Part shown: positions 25,297 to 34,377 of the stretch, in pieces
How the letters are laid out: the number at the start of each line of letters is the position of its first letter
Numbering within the stretch: position 1 is the stretch's first letter
Assembly: GCF_003664585.1 (NCBI RefSeq)
Contig: NZ_RCHI01000005.1
Location: 1-64,000 of the forward strand
Length of the DNA stretch: 64,000 nt
Direction: 5' to 3'
Source of the DNA: Paenirhodobacter hankyongi
GTDB taxonomy: Bacteria > Pseudomonadota > Alphaproteobacteria > Rhodobacterales > Rhodobacteraceae
The notes under the pieces: model-generated
Databases searched by the model: none
What the model was told of the DNA's origin: nothing
Seen by the model: only the letters and a program-made list of their open reading frames with translations
Position numbers and translations under genes: made by a program

Positions 25297-26418
25297 ATGG
25301 CGCCCAAGCGTCCCAGGTCTGCGGGCGCGTTCCCGAAACCGGTAGAGCCGACCGCGACCGTCCCCGCCGAGAAGGGCGAGCTTTATGCTGCGCTCGATCT
25401 TGGCACCAACAGTTGCCGGATGCTGATTGCCCGACCGAAGGGCGATCAGTTTCAGGTGGTGGACAGCTTTTCCAAGGCGGTCCAGCTCGGCCAGGGGCTT
25501 GAAGCCTCGGGCCGCTTGTCGCGTTCATCCATGGCGCGCACGGTGCAGGCATTGCAGATCTGCCGGCGCAAGATCGAATCCCATGGCGTCAAGCGGATGC
25601 GGCTGGTTGCCACCGAGGCCTGCCGCCGTGCCGGCAACGCCCGAGACTTCATCCGCTATGTCCGGCGCGAAACCGGCCTGCCGCTCGAGATCATCCCGCC
25701 CGAGGAGGAGGCACGCCTTGCCGTGATCTCCTGCGCCTCGCTCGTCAGCCCGCGCACCGAACAGGTGCTGGTGGTCGACATCGGCGGCGGCTCGACCGAA
25801 CTTGTCTGGATCGATATCTCGAAGGTGCCGCCGGCCGACCGGGCGCGGGCGATCATGCGGATGTCGGGGGCGGGCGGGTTCCGCGCGCTCGAAGGGCCGG
25901 AGCCGTCGGCGCGGGTGGTCGACTGGATCTCGGTGCCGCTGGGCGTGGCCACGCTCAAGGACCAGTTCGCCGATGTCGAGGATGACGCGGCGCGTTTCGC
26001 GCTGATGAGCTGGTACTTCGAGGAGAAACTGGCCGATTTCACCCCCTACAGCTCGGGAAGCCCGCAAGAGGGCTTCCAGATCATCGGCACCTCGGGCACG
26101 GTGACCACGGTTGCCGCCTGTCACCTCGGGCTGAAGCGCTATGACCGCACCCGCGTCGACGGGCTGGCGATGTCCTCGGCGCAGATCGACGCGGTGATCC
26201 GGCGGTTCCTGCAGCTCGGTCCCGAGGGCCGGCGTGCCGATCCGCGCATCGGGCGCGACCGGCACACGCTGATCATGTCGGGCGCGGCGATCTTGCAGGC
26301 GCTGATGCGGGTCTGGCCGACCGACCGGATGTCGGTGGCCGACCGCGGCCTGCGCGAGGGGCTGCTTTACGCACAGATGGCCGCCGATGGCGTGCTCGAG
26401 GAAATGGGCCCGATCTGA
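25297..26418 (+). CDS. Ppx/GppA family phosphatase
   Basis: A 373-aa member of the ASKHA fold that hydrolyses polyphosphate or pppGpp. The phosphate-1 loop [10 protein letters not shown] and phosphate-2 loop [13 protein letters not shown] are plain. It holds the two catalytic domains only and lacks the C-terminal HD-like domains of the 510-aa E. coli Ppx. The first 28 residues are basic and Pro-rich. The ATG at 25297 has GGAGGG upstream. It is followed 16 bases later by rlmE, a pairing seen in many alphaproteobacteria. Confidence 0.92.
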   Translation: MAPKRPRSAGAFPKPVEPTATVPAEKGELYAALDLGTNSCRMLIARPKGDQFQVVDSFSKAVQLGQGLEASGRLSRSSMARTVQALQICRRKIESHGVKRMRLVATEACRRAGNARDFIRYVRRETGLPLEIIPPEEEARLAVISCASLVSPRTEQVLVVDIGGGSTELVWIDISKVPPADRARAIMRMSGAGGFRALEGPEPSARVVDWISVPLGVATLKDQFADVEDDAARFALMSWYFEEKLADFTPYSSGSPQEGFQIIGTSGTVTTVAACHLGLKRYDRTRVDGLAMSSAQIDAVIRRFLQLGPEGRRADPRIGRDRHTLIMSGAAILQALMRVWPTDRMSVADRGLREGLLYAQMAADGVLEEMGPI

Positions 26419-26434
26419 GGGCAAGGAGAGAAAA

Positions 26435-27196
26435 ATGGCGAAGACACCCTCCGGCAAGAACAGCTCGGGCCGCGGCCAGCGCGAATTGCGCGTGCGCGTG
26501 AAGACGGCGAAGGGGCGCAAGCTCAGCTCGACGCTCTGGCTCGAGCGGCAGCTGAACGACCCCTATGTCCTGCGCGCGAAGAAGGAAGGCTATCGCGGCC
26601 GCGCCGCCTTCAAGATCCTGGAGCTCGACGACAAGTTCCGCTTCCTCGTGCCGGGCGCGCGGGTGGTCGACCTTGGCTGCGCGCCGGGCGGCTGGTGCCA
26701 GGTGGCGGTGCAGCGGGTGAACGCGCTTGGCGAGAAGTCGGGCAAGAAGGTGGGCACCGTGCTGGGCGTCGACCTGCAGGAGGTGACGCCGATCACCGGC
26801 GCCGAGATCCATCAGCTTGATTTCCTCGAGGATGACGCCGACGAGAAGGTGAAGACCTGGCTTGGCGGCAAGGCCGATGTGGTGATGTCGGACATGGCCG
26901 CGGCGGCCTCGGGCAACCAGCAGGTCGACCACCTGCGGATCATCACCCTGTGCGAACACGCCGCCTATTTCGCCTTCGATGTGCTGGAAGAGGGCGGCAC
27001 CTTCGTCGCCAAGGTGCTGGCGGGCGGCGCCGAGCAGGAGCTGCTGACCATCCTCAAGAAGAATTTCACCAAGGTCGCGAACGTCAAGCCGCCGGCCTCG
27101 CGCAAGGACAGTTCCGAGAAATTCGTGGTCGCGCAGGGCTTTCGCGGCAAGCGCCACGAGGGCGGGGCGGAAGATGGGGAAGAGCCTGCGACCTAA
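26435..27196 (+). CDS. rlmE: 23S rRNA 2'-O-methyltransferase RlmE (RrmJ/FtsJ)
   Basis: A 253-aa enzyme that methylates the ribose of U2552 (E. coli numbering). The AdoMet motif is [16 protein letters not shown] (77-92). The catalytic triad candidates are Lys60 in RAAFK, Asp153 in MSDMA and Lys193 in VAKVL. A basic N-terminal extension of about 30 residues and an acidic tail are added to the 209-aa E. coli core. The ATG at 26435 follows AAGGAG and fits the family N-terminus better than a longer reading. Confidence 0.95.
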   Translation: MAKTPSGKNSSGRGQRELRVRVKTAKGRKLSSTLWLERQLNDPYVLRAKKEGYRGRAAFKILELDDKFRFLVPGARVVDLGCAPGGWCQVAVQRVNALGEKSGKKVGTVLGVDLQEVTPITGAEIHQLDFLEDDADEKVKTWLGGKADVVMSDMAAAASGNQQVDHLRIITLCEHAAYFAFDVLEEGGTFVAKVLAGGAEQELLTILKKNFTKVANVKPPASRKDSSEKFVVAQGFRGKRHEGGAEDGEEPAT

Positions 27197-27291
27197 GTCG
27201 TAAGGCCGACCCGCGCGGGGGCATTTACTCCTGCCCCGAACCGGCTATCCTTCCGAGCCTGACGCATCGGAAAGAGGGGAGGCTTTTCGCC

Positions 27292-28263
27292 ATGCCGTCG
27301 ATGAACACAGTCCAGCGCAACCACGCCGACATCGTGCAGTCGGTGGTGACGTCCCCGGCCGCGCTCGGCCGGGCGGGCTTTGCGGCAAGCTGGCGCCGCT
27401 CGCTCATCCATCACAAGCTCGACCCGGCGACGCAACGCCCGATCGAGCGGTTGTCGACCCCCGAGATGCGCGCCCGGCGCGAGGCGGCGGGGCTTCTGGT
27501 GCGGGTGGCGAGCCCGGTGCTCGACCGGCTCGCCCGCGCCGCCTGCGACGCGGGCTGCACCGTTCTTCTGTCCGACGCGCAGGGGCTGATCCTGGATGAG
27601 CGCGTGCGCGACGGCGACAAGCGCGAATTCCACGCCTCGAACCTGGCGCCCGGCACCGACTGGTCGGAGGGGGCCGAGGGCACGAATGGCATCGGCACCT
27701 GTCTGGCCGAGGGCCGCGCCGTGACCGTCTGGCGCGACCAGCATTTCCGCTCGACCAACACCGGGCTGACCTGCATGGGTTCGCCGGTCTTCGGCGCGAC
27801 CGGCGAGCTGGCCGGGGTGATCGACATTTCCTCGGTGCGCGACGACATGGCCGAGGGCTATGCACGGATCGTCGCGCTGACCGTGCAGGACGCCGCGCTG
27901 CGGATCGAGGCGGATCTCTTCCGTGCGTCCTTCGAGGGGGCGCGGATCCTCTCCGCCGGGGCGGGCGAGAATGCACCGCAGGGCGTGATGCTGCTCGCGC
28001 TCGACCGCGACGATCTGGTGATCGGCGCGACGCGGGCGGCGCGGCGTCACCTCGGCATCGAGGACAGCGCCATCGGCCGGCTGCCGGCGGATGATCTGTT
28101 CAGCGGTCAGACCACGCGCGGCGGGCTCGAGGAGGCGCAACGCGCCGAGATGGCCCGCGCGCTGGCGCGCTCGGGCGGCAATGTCTCGGCCGCGGCGCGC
28201 GATCTCGGCATCGGCCGCGCCACCTTCTACCGCAAGGCGAAGGCGCTCGGGCTTCAGGTCTGA
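27292..28263 (+). CDS. GAF-Fis transcriptional regulator (AcoR-like without AAA domain)
   Basis: A 323-aa regulator. The N-terminal helical part begins with RSLIHHKLDP-type residues, a GAF-like sensor (about 75-205) contains GTDWSEGAEGTNGIGTCLAEG and FRSTNTGLTCMGSPV, and a Fis-type HTH is at the end (GGNVSAAARDLGIGRATFYRK). The layout is like AcoR/AcxR but without the sigma-54 AAA domain, so it probably acts with ordinary sigma-70 RNA polymerase. Such regulators control alcohol or aldehyde oxidation genes; the aldehyde dehydrogenase at 34378 is a candidate target. Confidence 0.85.
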   Translation: MPSMNTVQRNHADIVQSVVTSPAALGRAGFAASWRRSLIHHKLDPATQRPIERLSTPEMRARREAAGLLVRVASPVLDRLARAACDAGCTVLLSDAQGLILDERVRDGDKREFHASNLAPGTDWSEGAEGTNGIGTCLAEGRAVTVWRDQHFRSTNTGLTCMGSPVFGATGELAGVIDISSVRDDMAEGYARIVALTVQDAALRIEADLFRASFEGARILSAGAGENAPQGVMLLALDRDDLVIGATRAARRHLGIEDSAIGRLPADDLFSGQTTRGGLEEAQRAEMARALARSGGNVSAAARDLGIGRATFYRKAKALGLQV

Positions 28264-28278
28264 GCGTCACAGCGCCGT

Positions 28279-31200
28279 TCAGAGTGCGGTGAGGTCGAGC
28301 ACCCGCGCCTGCGGGCAGGCTTCGCGCGCGATCTCGCACAGGTGGCGGTGGTGGGTCAGGTAGATCACCTGGCCGTGGTGCGACATCTGGCCGAGCAGGG
28401 TGAAGGCCGCGGTGGCGCGGCCATCGTCGAAGGTTTCCATGATGTCGTCGGCGACGAAGGGCACGGTCGGGCGGCTGCGGGCGAGTTCCGCATAGCCCGC
28501 GATCCGCAGCGCCAGGTAAAGCTGGAACCGCGTGCCCTTCGACAGATCCGCCGCCAGCTTCGCCCCGCCCGCGGCGGGCAGCGCCACCAGCCGTTCCTGC
28601 GCGCCGTCGGGTTCGGCCGAAAGCCCGGCATAGGCGCCGCGCGACAGCGCCGCGAAGGCCTCTGAGGCGCGGGCGAGCATGGCACTGCGATGGCTGTCGC
28701 GATAGTGCCGCAGCGCGGTCTCGAAGGCGATCAGACCGAAGCGGGCGGCCAGATGGGCGCGGCTGTCTTCGGCCAGCGCATTGAGCAGGTTTGCGCGTTC
28801 GGCCTCGATCCGCGCGACGGCATCGTCGCCGCCCACCGCCTCGAGCCGCCGGCGTGCCTCGCGCAGCGCGGCAAAGCTTTCCTCGGCCGCGGCGCGGGTG
28901 GCCGCGGCGGCGCTCTGCAGTGCGGATTCGCGGGTGGCGAGGGTGGCGTCATCGTCATCCCCGGCCTCCGGCTCGGGTTGCGCGGCAAGGTCGCGGGTCA
29001 GCCGGGCGATCTCGGTGCGAAGCGCGCCGGCGGTGCGGCAGGCCGCCAGATGCGCCGCCAGCTCGCGCCCGCGCAGCATGGGCGCACCGAGATGGGCGGC
29101 GATCCCGGCCTGTCCGGCCTCGTTCGCCAGCTGCGCGGCAGTGTCGGCGTCTTGCGTTGCGCGCAGGGCGGCGAGATCGGCGCCGAGCACCTCGCGTTGC
29201 CCCTCGATCTCCTCGGCGCGGCGCAGCCGGGCGGTCAGCGCGGTCCAGGGCGCGTCGTCGGCAAGCCCCAGCCGGGTGCGCAGATCGGCGAGCGCCGTGC
29301 GGAAACGATCGCGGTTCGCCTCCATCTTCGCGATCCGGTCGGCGAGGGCGGCGTGGTTTGCGGCTTCCTGCCCCAGCCGGTCGAGCAGGTCGAGCATCCG
29401 GCCCAGCCCCTCGATCCCGACGGGTTCGGCGGCGAGCGGCGTGCCCGCGGTCTGCGTGGCCCAGTCGGCGGTCCAAGCGGCAAGCTGCGCTTCGGCCTTA
29501 TCCAGGGCCTGTGCGCGGCGGGTGGCGGTCTCGCGCGCGGTCTCGGCGGCGCGGTCGAGATCGGCGATCCGGCCCGCGGCCTCGACCCGGGCGAGCGCCT
29601 CGGCCCGCAGCGCGGCAAGGCCGCCCGGGGCCGGCATCGGCTGGCCAAGCAGCGCCGCAAGCGCCTGCGCGGCGGCGTCGACGGCCGCGCTGGCGCGTGT
29701 GGTCTCGGCCTCGGCCGCGGCCAGCCGGGCCTGCGCCGCAAGCGCCGTTTCGCGCGCCGCGAGCCACGACAGCAACGCGTCGAACCCGGCGCCGGAGAGG
29801 CCGAGCGCTTCGGTCATCGCCGCCACATCGGCCAGATGCGCGGCGCGGGCGGCCTGTGCCGCGCTCAGCGCCGCCGCGGCCCGGTCCTGCGCGGCGGCCT
29901 CGCGGGCCCGAAGCCGCGCGGCCGCAAGCCGGTCGGCCGCCTGCGCGGTGATCCGGTCATCGGCCCGCAGCGCCGCCTCGAAAGCCGCGGCGCTGTTGCG
30001 GGTGAGCGTCGCCAGATGCGCGGCCCAGAGCGCCTCGCGCCGGCTGCGCGCGGCATCGGCGTCGGCCGTGGCCTCGGGGGCGTCGATCTCGCCGGGGGCG
30101 GTGGCCGTCAGCGCGCGCTGCGCATCGGCCAGCGCGGTGCGGGTGGTCTCGGCTGCGGTTTTCAACCCCTCGAGCTGCCACGGCGCGGGCACGGCAAGGG
30201 CGGCCAGCGCCGCGGCATCGCCGCGCCAGGGCGCAAGCGCGGCCAGCGCTTGCGCAAGGTCTGCGCGCGCAAGGTCTTCGGCGCGACGGGCGAGCGCGAG
30301 CGTGGCCGCCGGATCGTCACGGCCGATCTGCGCGAGCAGGGCGGCCAGAGCGCGCGCATCGCTGCCGGCGCCGGCGGTGGTGCGGCGCGCCTCGGCCTCG
30401 GCCAGGGCGGTTTGCGCGGCCTCGGCCTCGGCCCGGGCGGCGGCCACGGCCGTCTCGTGGCCCGAGCGACGGGCGAGAAGCGCGCGCAGGGACGCCAGCC
30501 GGGCCGGGCTGAGCAGAAGGCCCGCCACCGGCACCCCGGTCCGGCCAAGCGCCGCCTGCGTCGCGCGCAGGCTCGCCTCGATCTGCTGTGCGGCATCGAT
30601 CCGGTGCGGCAGATCGGCAAGCGCGGTGTCATGCGCCGCGCGCAGCCCCTCGGCCGCCGCCAGATCCGGGGCCAGCGCCAGCACCGCCGGATCGGGGGCA
30701 AGGGCCGCGAGCCGGTCCTCGAGCGTCCGGATCTGCGCCGCCGCGGCCGCCAGCCGACTGTCGATGCCGATCCGCGCCTCGGTCAGCGCACGCAGCTGGT
30801 CGTCCAATGCGGCATCGGCCTCGGGCAGGGCGGCAAGCGGGGCAAGCTCGGCCTCGGCCGCCACAAGGCGTGCGCGCAGCGGCCGCGCGGCACGGGTGGC
30901 GCGGATGGCGGCCAGCGCGGCATCGGCGGCATCGGCCGCAGCCTTGGCGCGGGTCCAGCCCTCCTCGGCCACGGCACCCTCGCGCGCCAGCTTCTGCGCC
31001 GCCGCTGCGCTGGTGTCGAGATCGCGCCGCGCCCGGTCGAGATCGGCCAGCCGCGCCTTCGCGTCGCGAACCGCGCCCTTGCGCCGGCCCGGCGCGTGGA
31101 AGGCGTCGAGATCCGCCCGCATCGCCTCGAGCTCGGGGCCGAGGCCGGCAAGCCCGGCGCTGGCGGAAAACAGCATCTCGCCAAGGTCGCCGCGGCTCGC

Positions 31201-31620
31201 AAGGATGCTCTCGCCGCCGCGTTCGAGCGTGTCGTCGTCGAGCGAGAACATCGCGCCATAGCCCTCGCGGCCCAGCCCGCCAAGCGCCGCCTGCAGCACG
31301 GTCTCGGGCAGGGCCGCGCCATGGGCATCGAGCAGGCTGCCCGTGCTGCGCTTGATCCGGGTGAGGGCCATCGGTCCCGCCTCGGTGCGGATCGTGGCGC
31401 CGATGCGCATCGTCGGGCCGGGGTGCAGGAAGTCATAGCGGCTGCGCAGCGGGATGCCGAACAGCAGGTCGAGCCAGGCCGAGAAGATCGTCGACTTGCC
31501 GGCCTCGTTCGGGCCGAAGATGACATGCAGATCGGCCCCGCCGGGCGTGGGCGCGGGGAAGTCGAGCACGGTGTCGGTGAAGCGGCCGTAGCGCGCGAGG
31601 TCAAGCCGGTCGAGCCGCAT
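28279..31620 (-). CDS. YhaN-like SMC/SbcC-type ATPase
   Basis: An 1113-aa AAA protein with a split ABC-type ATPase head: Walker A GPNEAGKST (36-44) at the start and, near the end, a Walker B-like VPFVADDIMETFDD followed by an H-loop in YLTHHRH. Between them is a very long Ala/Arg/Glu-rich coiled coil. It pairs with the metallophosphoesterase gene upstream (stop/start overlap TGATG), as SbcC pairs with SbcD and Rad50 with Mre11. The expected role is DNA end processing or repair. Confidence 0.88.
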   Translation of the reverse strand: MRLDRLDLARYGRFTDTVLDFPAPTPGGADLHVIFGPNEAGKSTIFSAWLDLLFGIPLRSRYDFLHPGPTMRIGATIRTEAGPMALTRIKRSTGSLLDAHGAALPETVLQAALGGLGREGYGAMFSLDDDTLERGGESILASRGDLGEMLFSASAGLAGLGPELEAMRADLDAFHAPGRRKGAVRDAKARLADLDRARRDLDTSAAAAQKLAREGAVAEEGWTRAKAAADAADAALAAIRATRAARPLRARLVAAEAELAPLAALPEADAALDDQLRALTEARIGIDSRLAAAAAQIRTLEDRLAALAPDPAVLALAPDLAAAEGLRAAHDTALADLPHRIDAAQQIEASLRATQAALGRTGVPVAGLLLSPARLASLRALLARRSGHETAVAAARAEAEAAQTALAEAEARRTTAGAGSDARALAALLAQIGRDDPAATLALARRAEDLARADLAQALAALAPWRGDAAALAALAVPAPWQLEGLKTAAETTRTALADAQRALTATAPGEIDAPEATADADAARSRREALWAAHLATLTRNSAAAFEAALRADDRITAQAADRLAAARLRAREAAAQDRAAAALSAAQAARAAHLADVAAMTEALGLSGAGFDALLSWLAARETALAAQARLAAAEAETTRASAAVDAAAQALAALLGQPMPAPGGLAALRAEALARVEAAGRIADLDRAAETARETATRRAQALDKAEAQLAAWTADWATQTAGTPLAAEPVGIEGLGRMLDLLDRLGQEAANHAALADRIAKMEANRDRFRTALADLRTRLGLADDAPWTALTARLRRAEEIEGQREVLGADLAALRATQDADTAAQLANEAGQAGIAAHLGAPMLRGRELAAHLAACRTAGALRTEIARLTRDLAAQPEPEAGDDDDATLATRESALQSAAAATRAAAEESFAALREARRRLEAVGGDDAVARIEAERANLLNALAEDSRAHLAARFGLIAFETALRHYRDSHRSAMLARASEAFAALSRGAYAGLSAEPDGAQERLVALPAAGGAKLAADLSKGTRFQLYLALRIAGYAELARSRPTVPFVADDIMETFDDGRATAAFTLLGQMSHHGQVIYLTHHRHLCEIAREACPQARVLDLTAL

Positions 31621-32873
31621 CAGCCCTCCTCCCCGCCGGGGGCGAGGCGGGCCAGAAGCTGTGCCGTGCCGGTGGCGAGAAGCGCGGCACAGGCGGCGTC
31701 AAGCGCGGCCTCGTCCTCGCCCAGAAGGCCGCGCAGCTCGGGCGGCAGGTCGTGCAGCAGCTCCTCGGCGGTCTTGCGCAGCTGCGCGGCAAGGCCCGCG
31801 TCGCGGGGCAGGTCGTCGTTCAGAAGGCGCAGCAGGTCGGCGGGCAGGCGGCCGGCCTGCACGTCGCCGCCGTTCACCCGCGCCTCGAGCTTGTCGATCC
31901 AGATCCCGCCGATCGCCTCGGCGGCGGCGCGCGCCTCCTCGGTCAGCCGGTCGAGGTCGCGCCCGATCCGCCAGGCAAGCGGCGTCGCGCCGACAAGAAC
32001 CGGGCGCAGCACCAGAGCCGTGCCCGCGGCGCCGGCGGCCGCGTCGCGCAGTGCCGACGCCAGCCGGCCGGGCAGGGCGGCCCAGTCGGCGATGCCGCTC
32101 AGGTCAAGCTCGACCCGCTCGAAGCGCAGCGGTGCGACGGCGCGGGCGTCGGTCGTCACCGTGCCATCGTCGGCCACGGTGACGAGGGTGACGGTCTTTT
32201 CCCCGCTTTCGCCGATGTCGCGGCCCTGCGGCATGCCGGGCATGACGACGACCGAGCGGCCGCGGTATTCGGCGCGGCGGTGGATATGGCCAAGCGCCCA
32301 GTAGTCATAGCCCTGCGCATCGAGATCTGCGACCGCGCAGGGGGCGTAATTGTCGTGCCCGGGGCTGCCGTTCAGGCTGGTGTGCATCATGCCGATGTTG
32401 ATCGCGCCCGGAACCGGGGCGGGGTAGCGCGGCAGCAGGCTCTCGGGGGCGCTGTCCTGGGCAAAGCTCAGCCCGTGCACGGCCACGGTGCGGCCCCGGG
32501 CCTCGAACACCTCGGTCGCGGCGCGGCCGCCGAAGACATGGGTGCCGGGGGGCGGCTCCAGCTCACGCGTGACCTTCGACATCGCGTCGTGGTTGCCGCG
32601 GATGAGGAAGCTGCGAATCCCCGCGGCCCCCAGACGGGCAAGCTCCTGCCGCAGGAACCGCGGCGTCTTCGCCGAGCCCTGCGCGCCGTCCCACAGATCG
32701 CCCGCGATCAAGAGTGCATCGACCGCTTCGGCCAGGCACAGATCGACGATCCGGCTCAGCGCGGTGCGGGTGGCGGTGCCGACCTCCTCGGCCAGGGCCG
32801 GATCGCGCAGCGCCAGCGACACCAGCGGCGAGTCGAGGTGCAGGTCGGCGGTATGGACAAAGCGGACTGCCAC
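31620..32873 (-). CDS. YhaO-like metallophosphoesterase (DNA repair exonuclease subunit)
   Basis: A 417-aa calcineurin-like phosphoesterase. Metal motifs in order are TADLHLDSP (8-16), LLIAGDLWDG, IRGNHDA, GMMHTS and ALGHIHR. The C-terminal half is a likely DNA/partner-binding region. I place the start at GTG 32873, where the family sequence (FVHTADLHLDSPL) begins; the ribosome site there is weak and the longer frame upstream is Pro/Arg noise. First gene of the yhaO-yhaN pair. Confidence 0.87.
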   Translation of the reverse strand: MAVRFVHTADLHLDSPLVSLALRDPALAEEVGTATRTALSRIVDLCLAEAVDALLIAGDLWDGAQGSAKTPRFLRQELARLGAAGIRSFLIRGNHDAMSKVTRELEPPPGTHVFGGRAATEVFEARGRTVAVHGLSFAQDSAPESLLPRYPAPVPGAINIGMMHTSLNGSPGHDNYAPCAVADLDAQGYDYWALGHIHRRAEYRGRSVVVMPGMPQGRDIGESGEKTVTLVTVADDGTVTTDARAVAPLRFERVELDLSGIADWAALPGRLASALRDAAAGAAGTALVLRPVLVGATPLAWRIGRDLDRLTEEARAAAEAIGGIWIDKLEARVNGGDVQAGRLPADLLRLLNDDLPRDAGLAAQLRKTAEELLHDLPPELRGLLGEDEAALDAACAALLATGTAQLLARLAPGGEEG

Positions 32874-33053
32874 GGCGGGAGGGGGCCTTTCGGGAACCGG
32901 GCCAGAAGACCAGATCGGGGCGGGGCGAGGCAAGCGGAAAGCGCGCCGCAGGATGGGCGAGGGATGGGCGGAAACCCCGCCTCGGGCGCCACGCTCCATT
33001 GACGGCGCGGGCCCGATCTGCGATGCCGCTCGCCTCTGACGAAGGAGAGCATC

Positions 33054-34208
33054 ATGCAGGACAAACTGCCCGAGCGTCCCGAACTGGATCTGCTGATCGT
33101 CGTCACGGAGCTGCACGCCGCGCGCGGTGCCGTTGACCGTGCCGCGCTGCAGGTCGAAGCCCGCGGCCGTGGGCTCGAGGTGGCGCGGCCGCTCTCAGGG
33201 CTGATCGGCGCCGGGCTCGTCGAGGAGATCACCCACCGGCCGTCCTTCCTGAAACGCCTGTTCGGCGCGCGCGAGACGGTGGTGCTGGCGCCGACCGAGG
33301 CCGCGCGCAGCCTGCTGGCTGCGCTGAACGGCGAGACGGCGGCCGAGGTCGCGGATGAGGCGGCGGCGGCAGCCCCCGAAGCCGTCGCGCCGGAGACGCC
33401 CGTCGCCGAGGTCGCGCCGGAAACCGTGTCGGTCGAAGCTCCCGTGGCCTCCGACGCCGCGCCTTTCGTGCTGGACCAGCCGGCGGCCGAGACCCTTGCG
33501 CCCGAGGCCCCGCTTCAGGAAAGCCCCGTTGCGGAAGTCCCGCCGGCCGAGGCTCCGGTCGCCGAACCCCAGCCTGTGGACACGCCTTCGGTCGAGGCGG
33601 CCGTCGCGGAACCGACGATCGAGGAGACCCCGGTGGCCGAGGCGCCGCGCCGCGCCCCCGCGCGGCCGGTTCCGACGCCGGCCCGGGCCCGGGTGGTCGG
33701 CTTCACCGAGGAGCTCGGCGGCACGCCTGAAGAGGCGCCGCCGATCGCTCCGGTCCGCGTCGATCCCGAGGTGATGGACGGGCTGCGCGAGCTGCTCGAG
33801 GGGCTGGGCATGGAGCTGACCATGGCCGGCGAGGCGCTGATCGGCACCCGCATGGCGCAGGGCTTCTCGGCCGGCGAGGCGCTGTCGCAGGTGGTGCTCT
33901 TCGCCTTTGCCCATGCGATCCGCCACGACATCCTGTTCCATGGCGAGATGCGCGCGCTTGGCCTGTCGGAATACGCGATCGAGGTGATGCGCGAGGTCGA
34001 GAAGCTGCGCGATGCGGGCGAGATCGGCGAGGCGCGCTTCGAGGAGGACATGCGCGCCCTCTGGGCGTTGCTCGAGGAGGCGCCCGATCGCGATGCGCGG
34101 CTTGATGCCCTGCTCACCGATCCGGTCGGCGGCGCGGCCCCCGTTGCGGTGCTGCCCGAGGATCTGCGCAGCGCCGAGGAGGCGGAAGAGGAGGACGAGG
34201 GCTTCTGA
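33054..34208 (+). CDS. Unknown three-part protein with a Pro/Ala/Glu/Val linker
   Basis: A 384-aa acidic protein that I do not recognise. Residues 1-92 look like a small folded helical (possibly winged-helix) domain with basic [17 protein letters not shown]. Residues 95-235 are a low-complexity linker built from repeats of VAE/PVAE/EAP type. Residues 236-345 form a helical domain ([44 protein letters not shown]). The tail is Glu-rich. The ATG at 33054 follows GAAGGAG. It has no signal peptide. Divergent from yhaO. Confidence 0.8.
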   Translation: MQDKLPERPELDLLIVVTELHAARGAVDRAALQVEARGRGLEVARPLSGLIGAGLVEEITHRPSFLKRLFGARETVVLAPTEAARSLLAALNGETAAEVADEAAAAAPEAVAPETPVAEVAPETVSVEAPVASDAAPFVLDQPAAETLAPEAPLQESPVAEVPPAEAPVAEPQPVDTPSVEAAVAEPTIEETPVAEAPRRAPARPVPTPARARVVGFTEELGGTPEEAPPIAPVRVDPEVMDGLRELLEGLGMELTMAGEALIGTRMAQGFSAGEALSQVVLFAFAHAIRHDILFHGEMRALGLSEYAIEVMREVEKLRDAGEIGEARFEEDMRALWALLEEAPDRDARLDALLTDPVGGAAPVAVLPEDLRSAEEAEEEDEGF

Positions 34209-34250
34209 GCCCTGTCCCTTTCCGCAACTTCCGGGTTTCTGCGGCTGCAC

Positions 34251-34270
34251 CTGTCTCAGGCCCGAGACAG
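34251..34270. promoter_or_regulatory. Perfect dyad upstream of aldehyde dehydrogenase gene
   Basis: CTGTCTC-N6-GAGACAG, 107 bases before the ATG of the aldehyde dehydrogenase. The outer TGT...ACA spacing resembles sites used by AcoR-type GAF-Fis activators. A regulator of that kind is coded at 27292-28263. The pairing is inferred. Confidence 0.5.
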
Positions 34271-34377
34271 TCTGCCATTCTGGGCGCGCATTGCGGCTAT
34301 GCAACTTGGGAAAGGTGGCGCACCTTGGATGCATCGCGGGTCGTGGAGGACCCGCAGCATTCAGGGAGGAAATCCAG

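Noticed and set aside
28690-32304. 1200-codon open frame opposite yhaN/yhaO
   Set aside because: Composition is Arg/Gly/Ala noise and it mirrors the codon pattern of the real genes.
34281-34295. Sigma-54 -24/-12 promoter before the aldehyde dehydrogenase
   Set aside because: GG and GC doublets are present but the spacing is off by one, and the regulator lacks the AAA domain.
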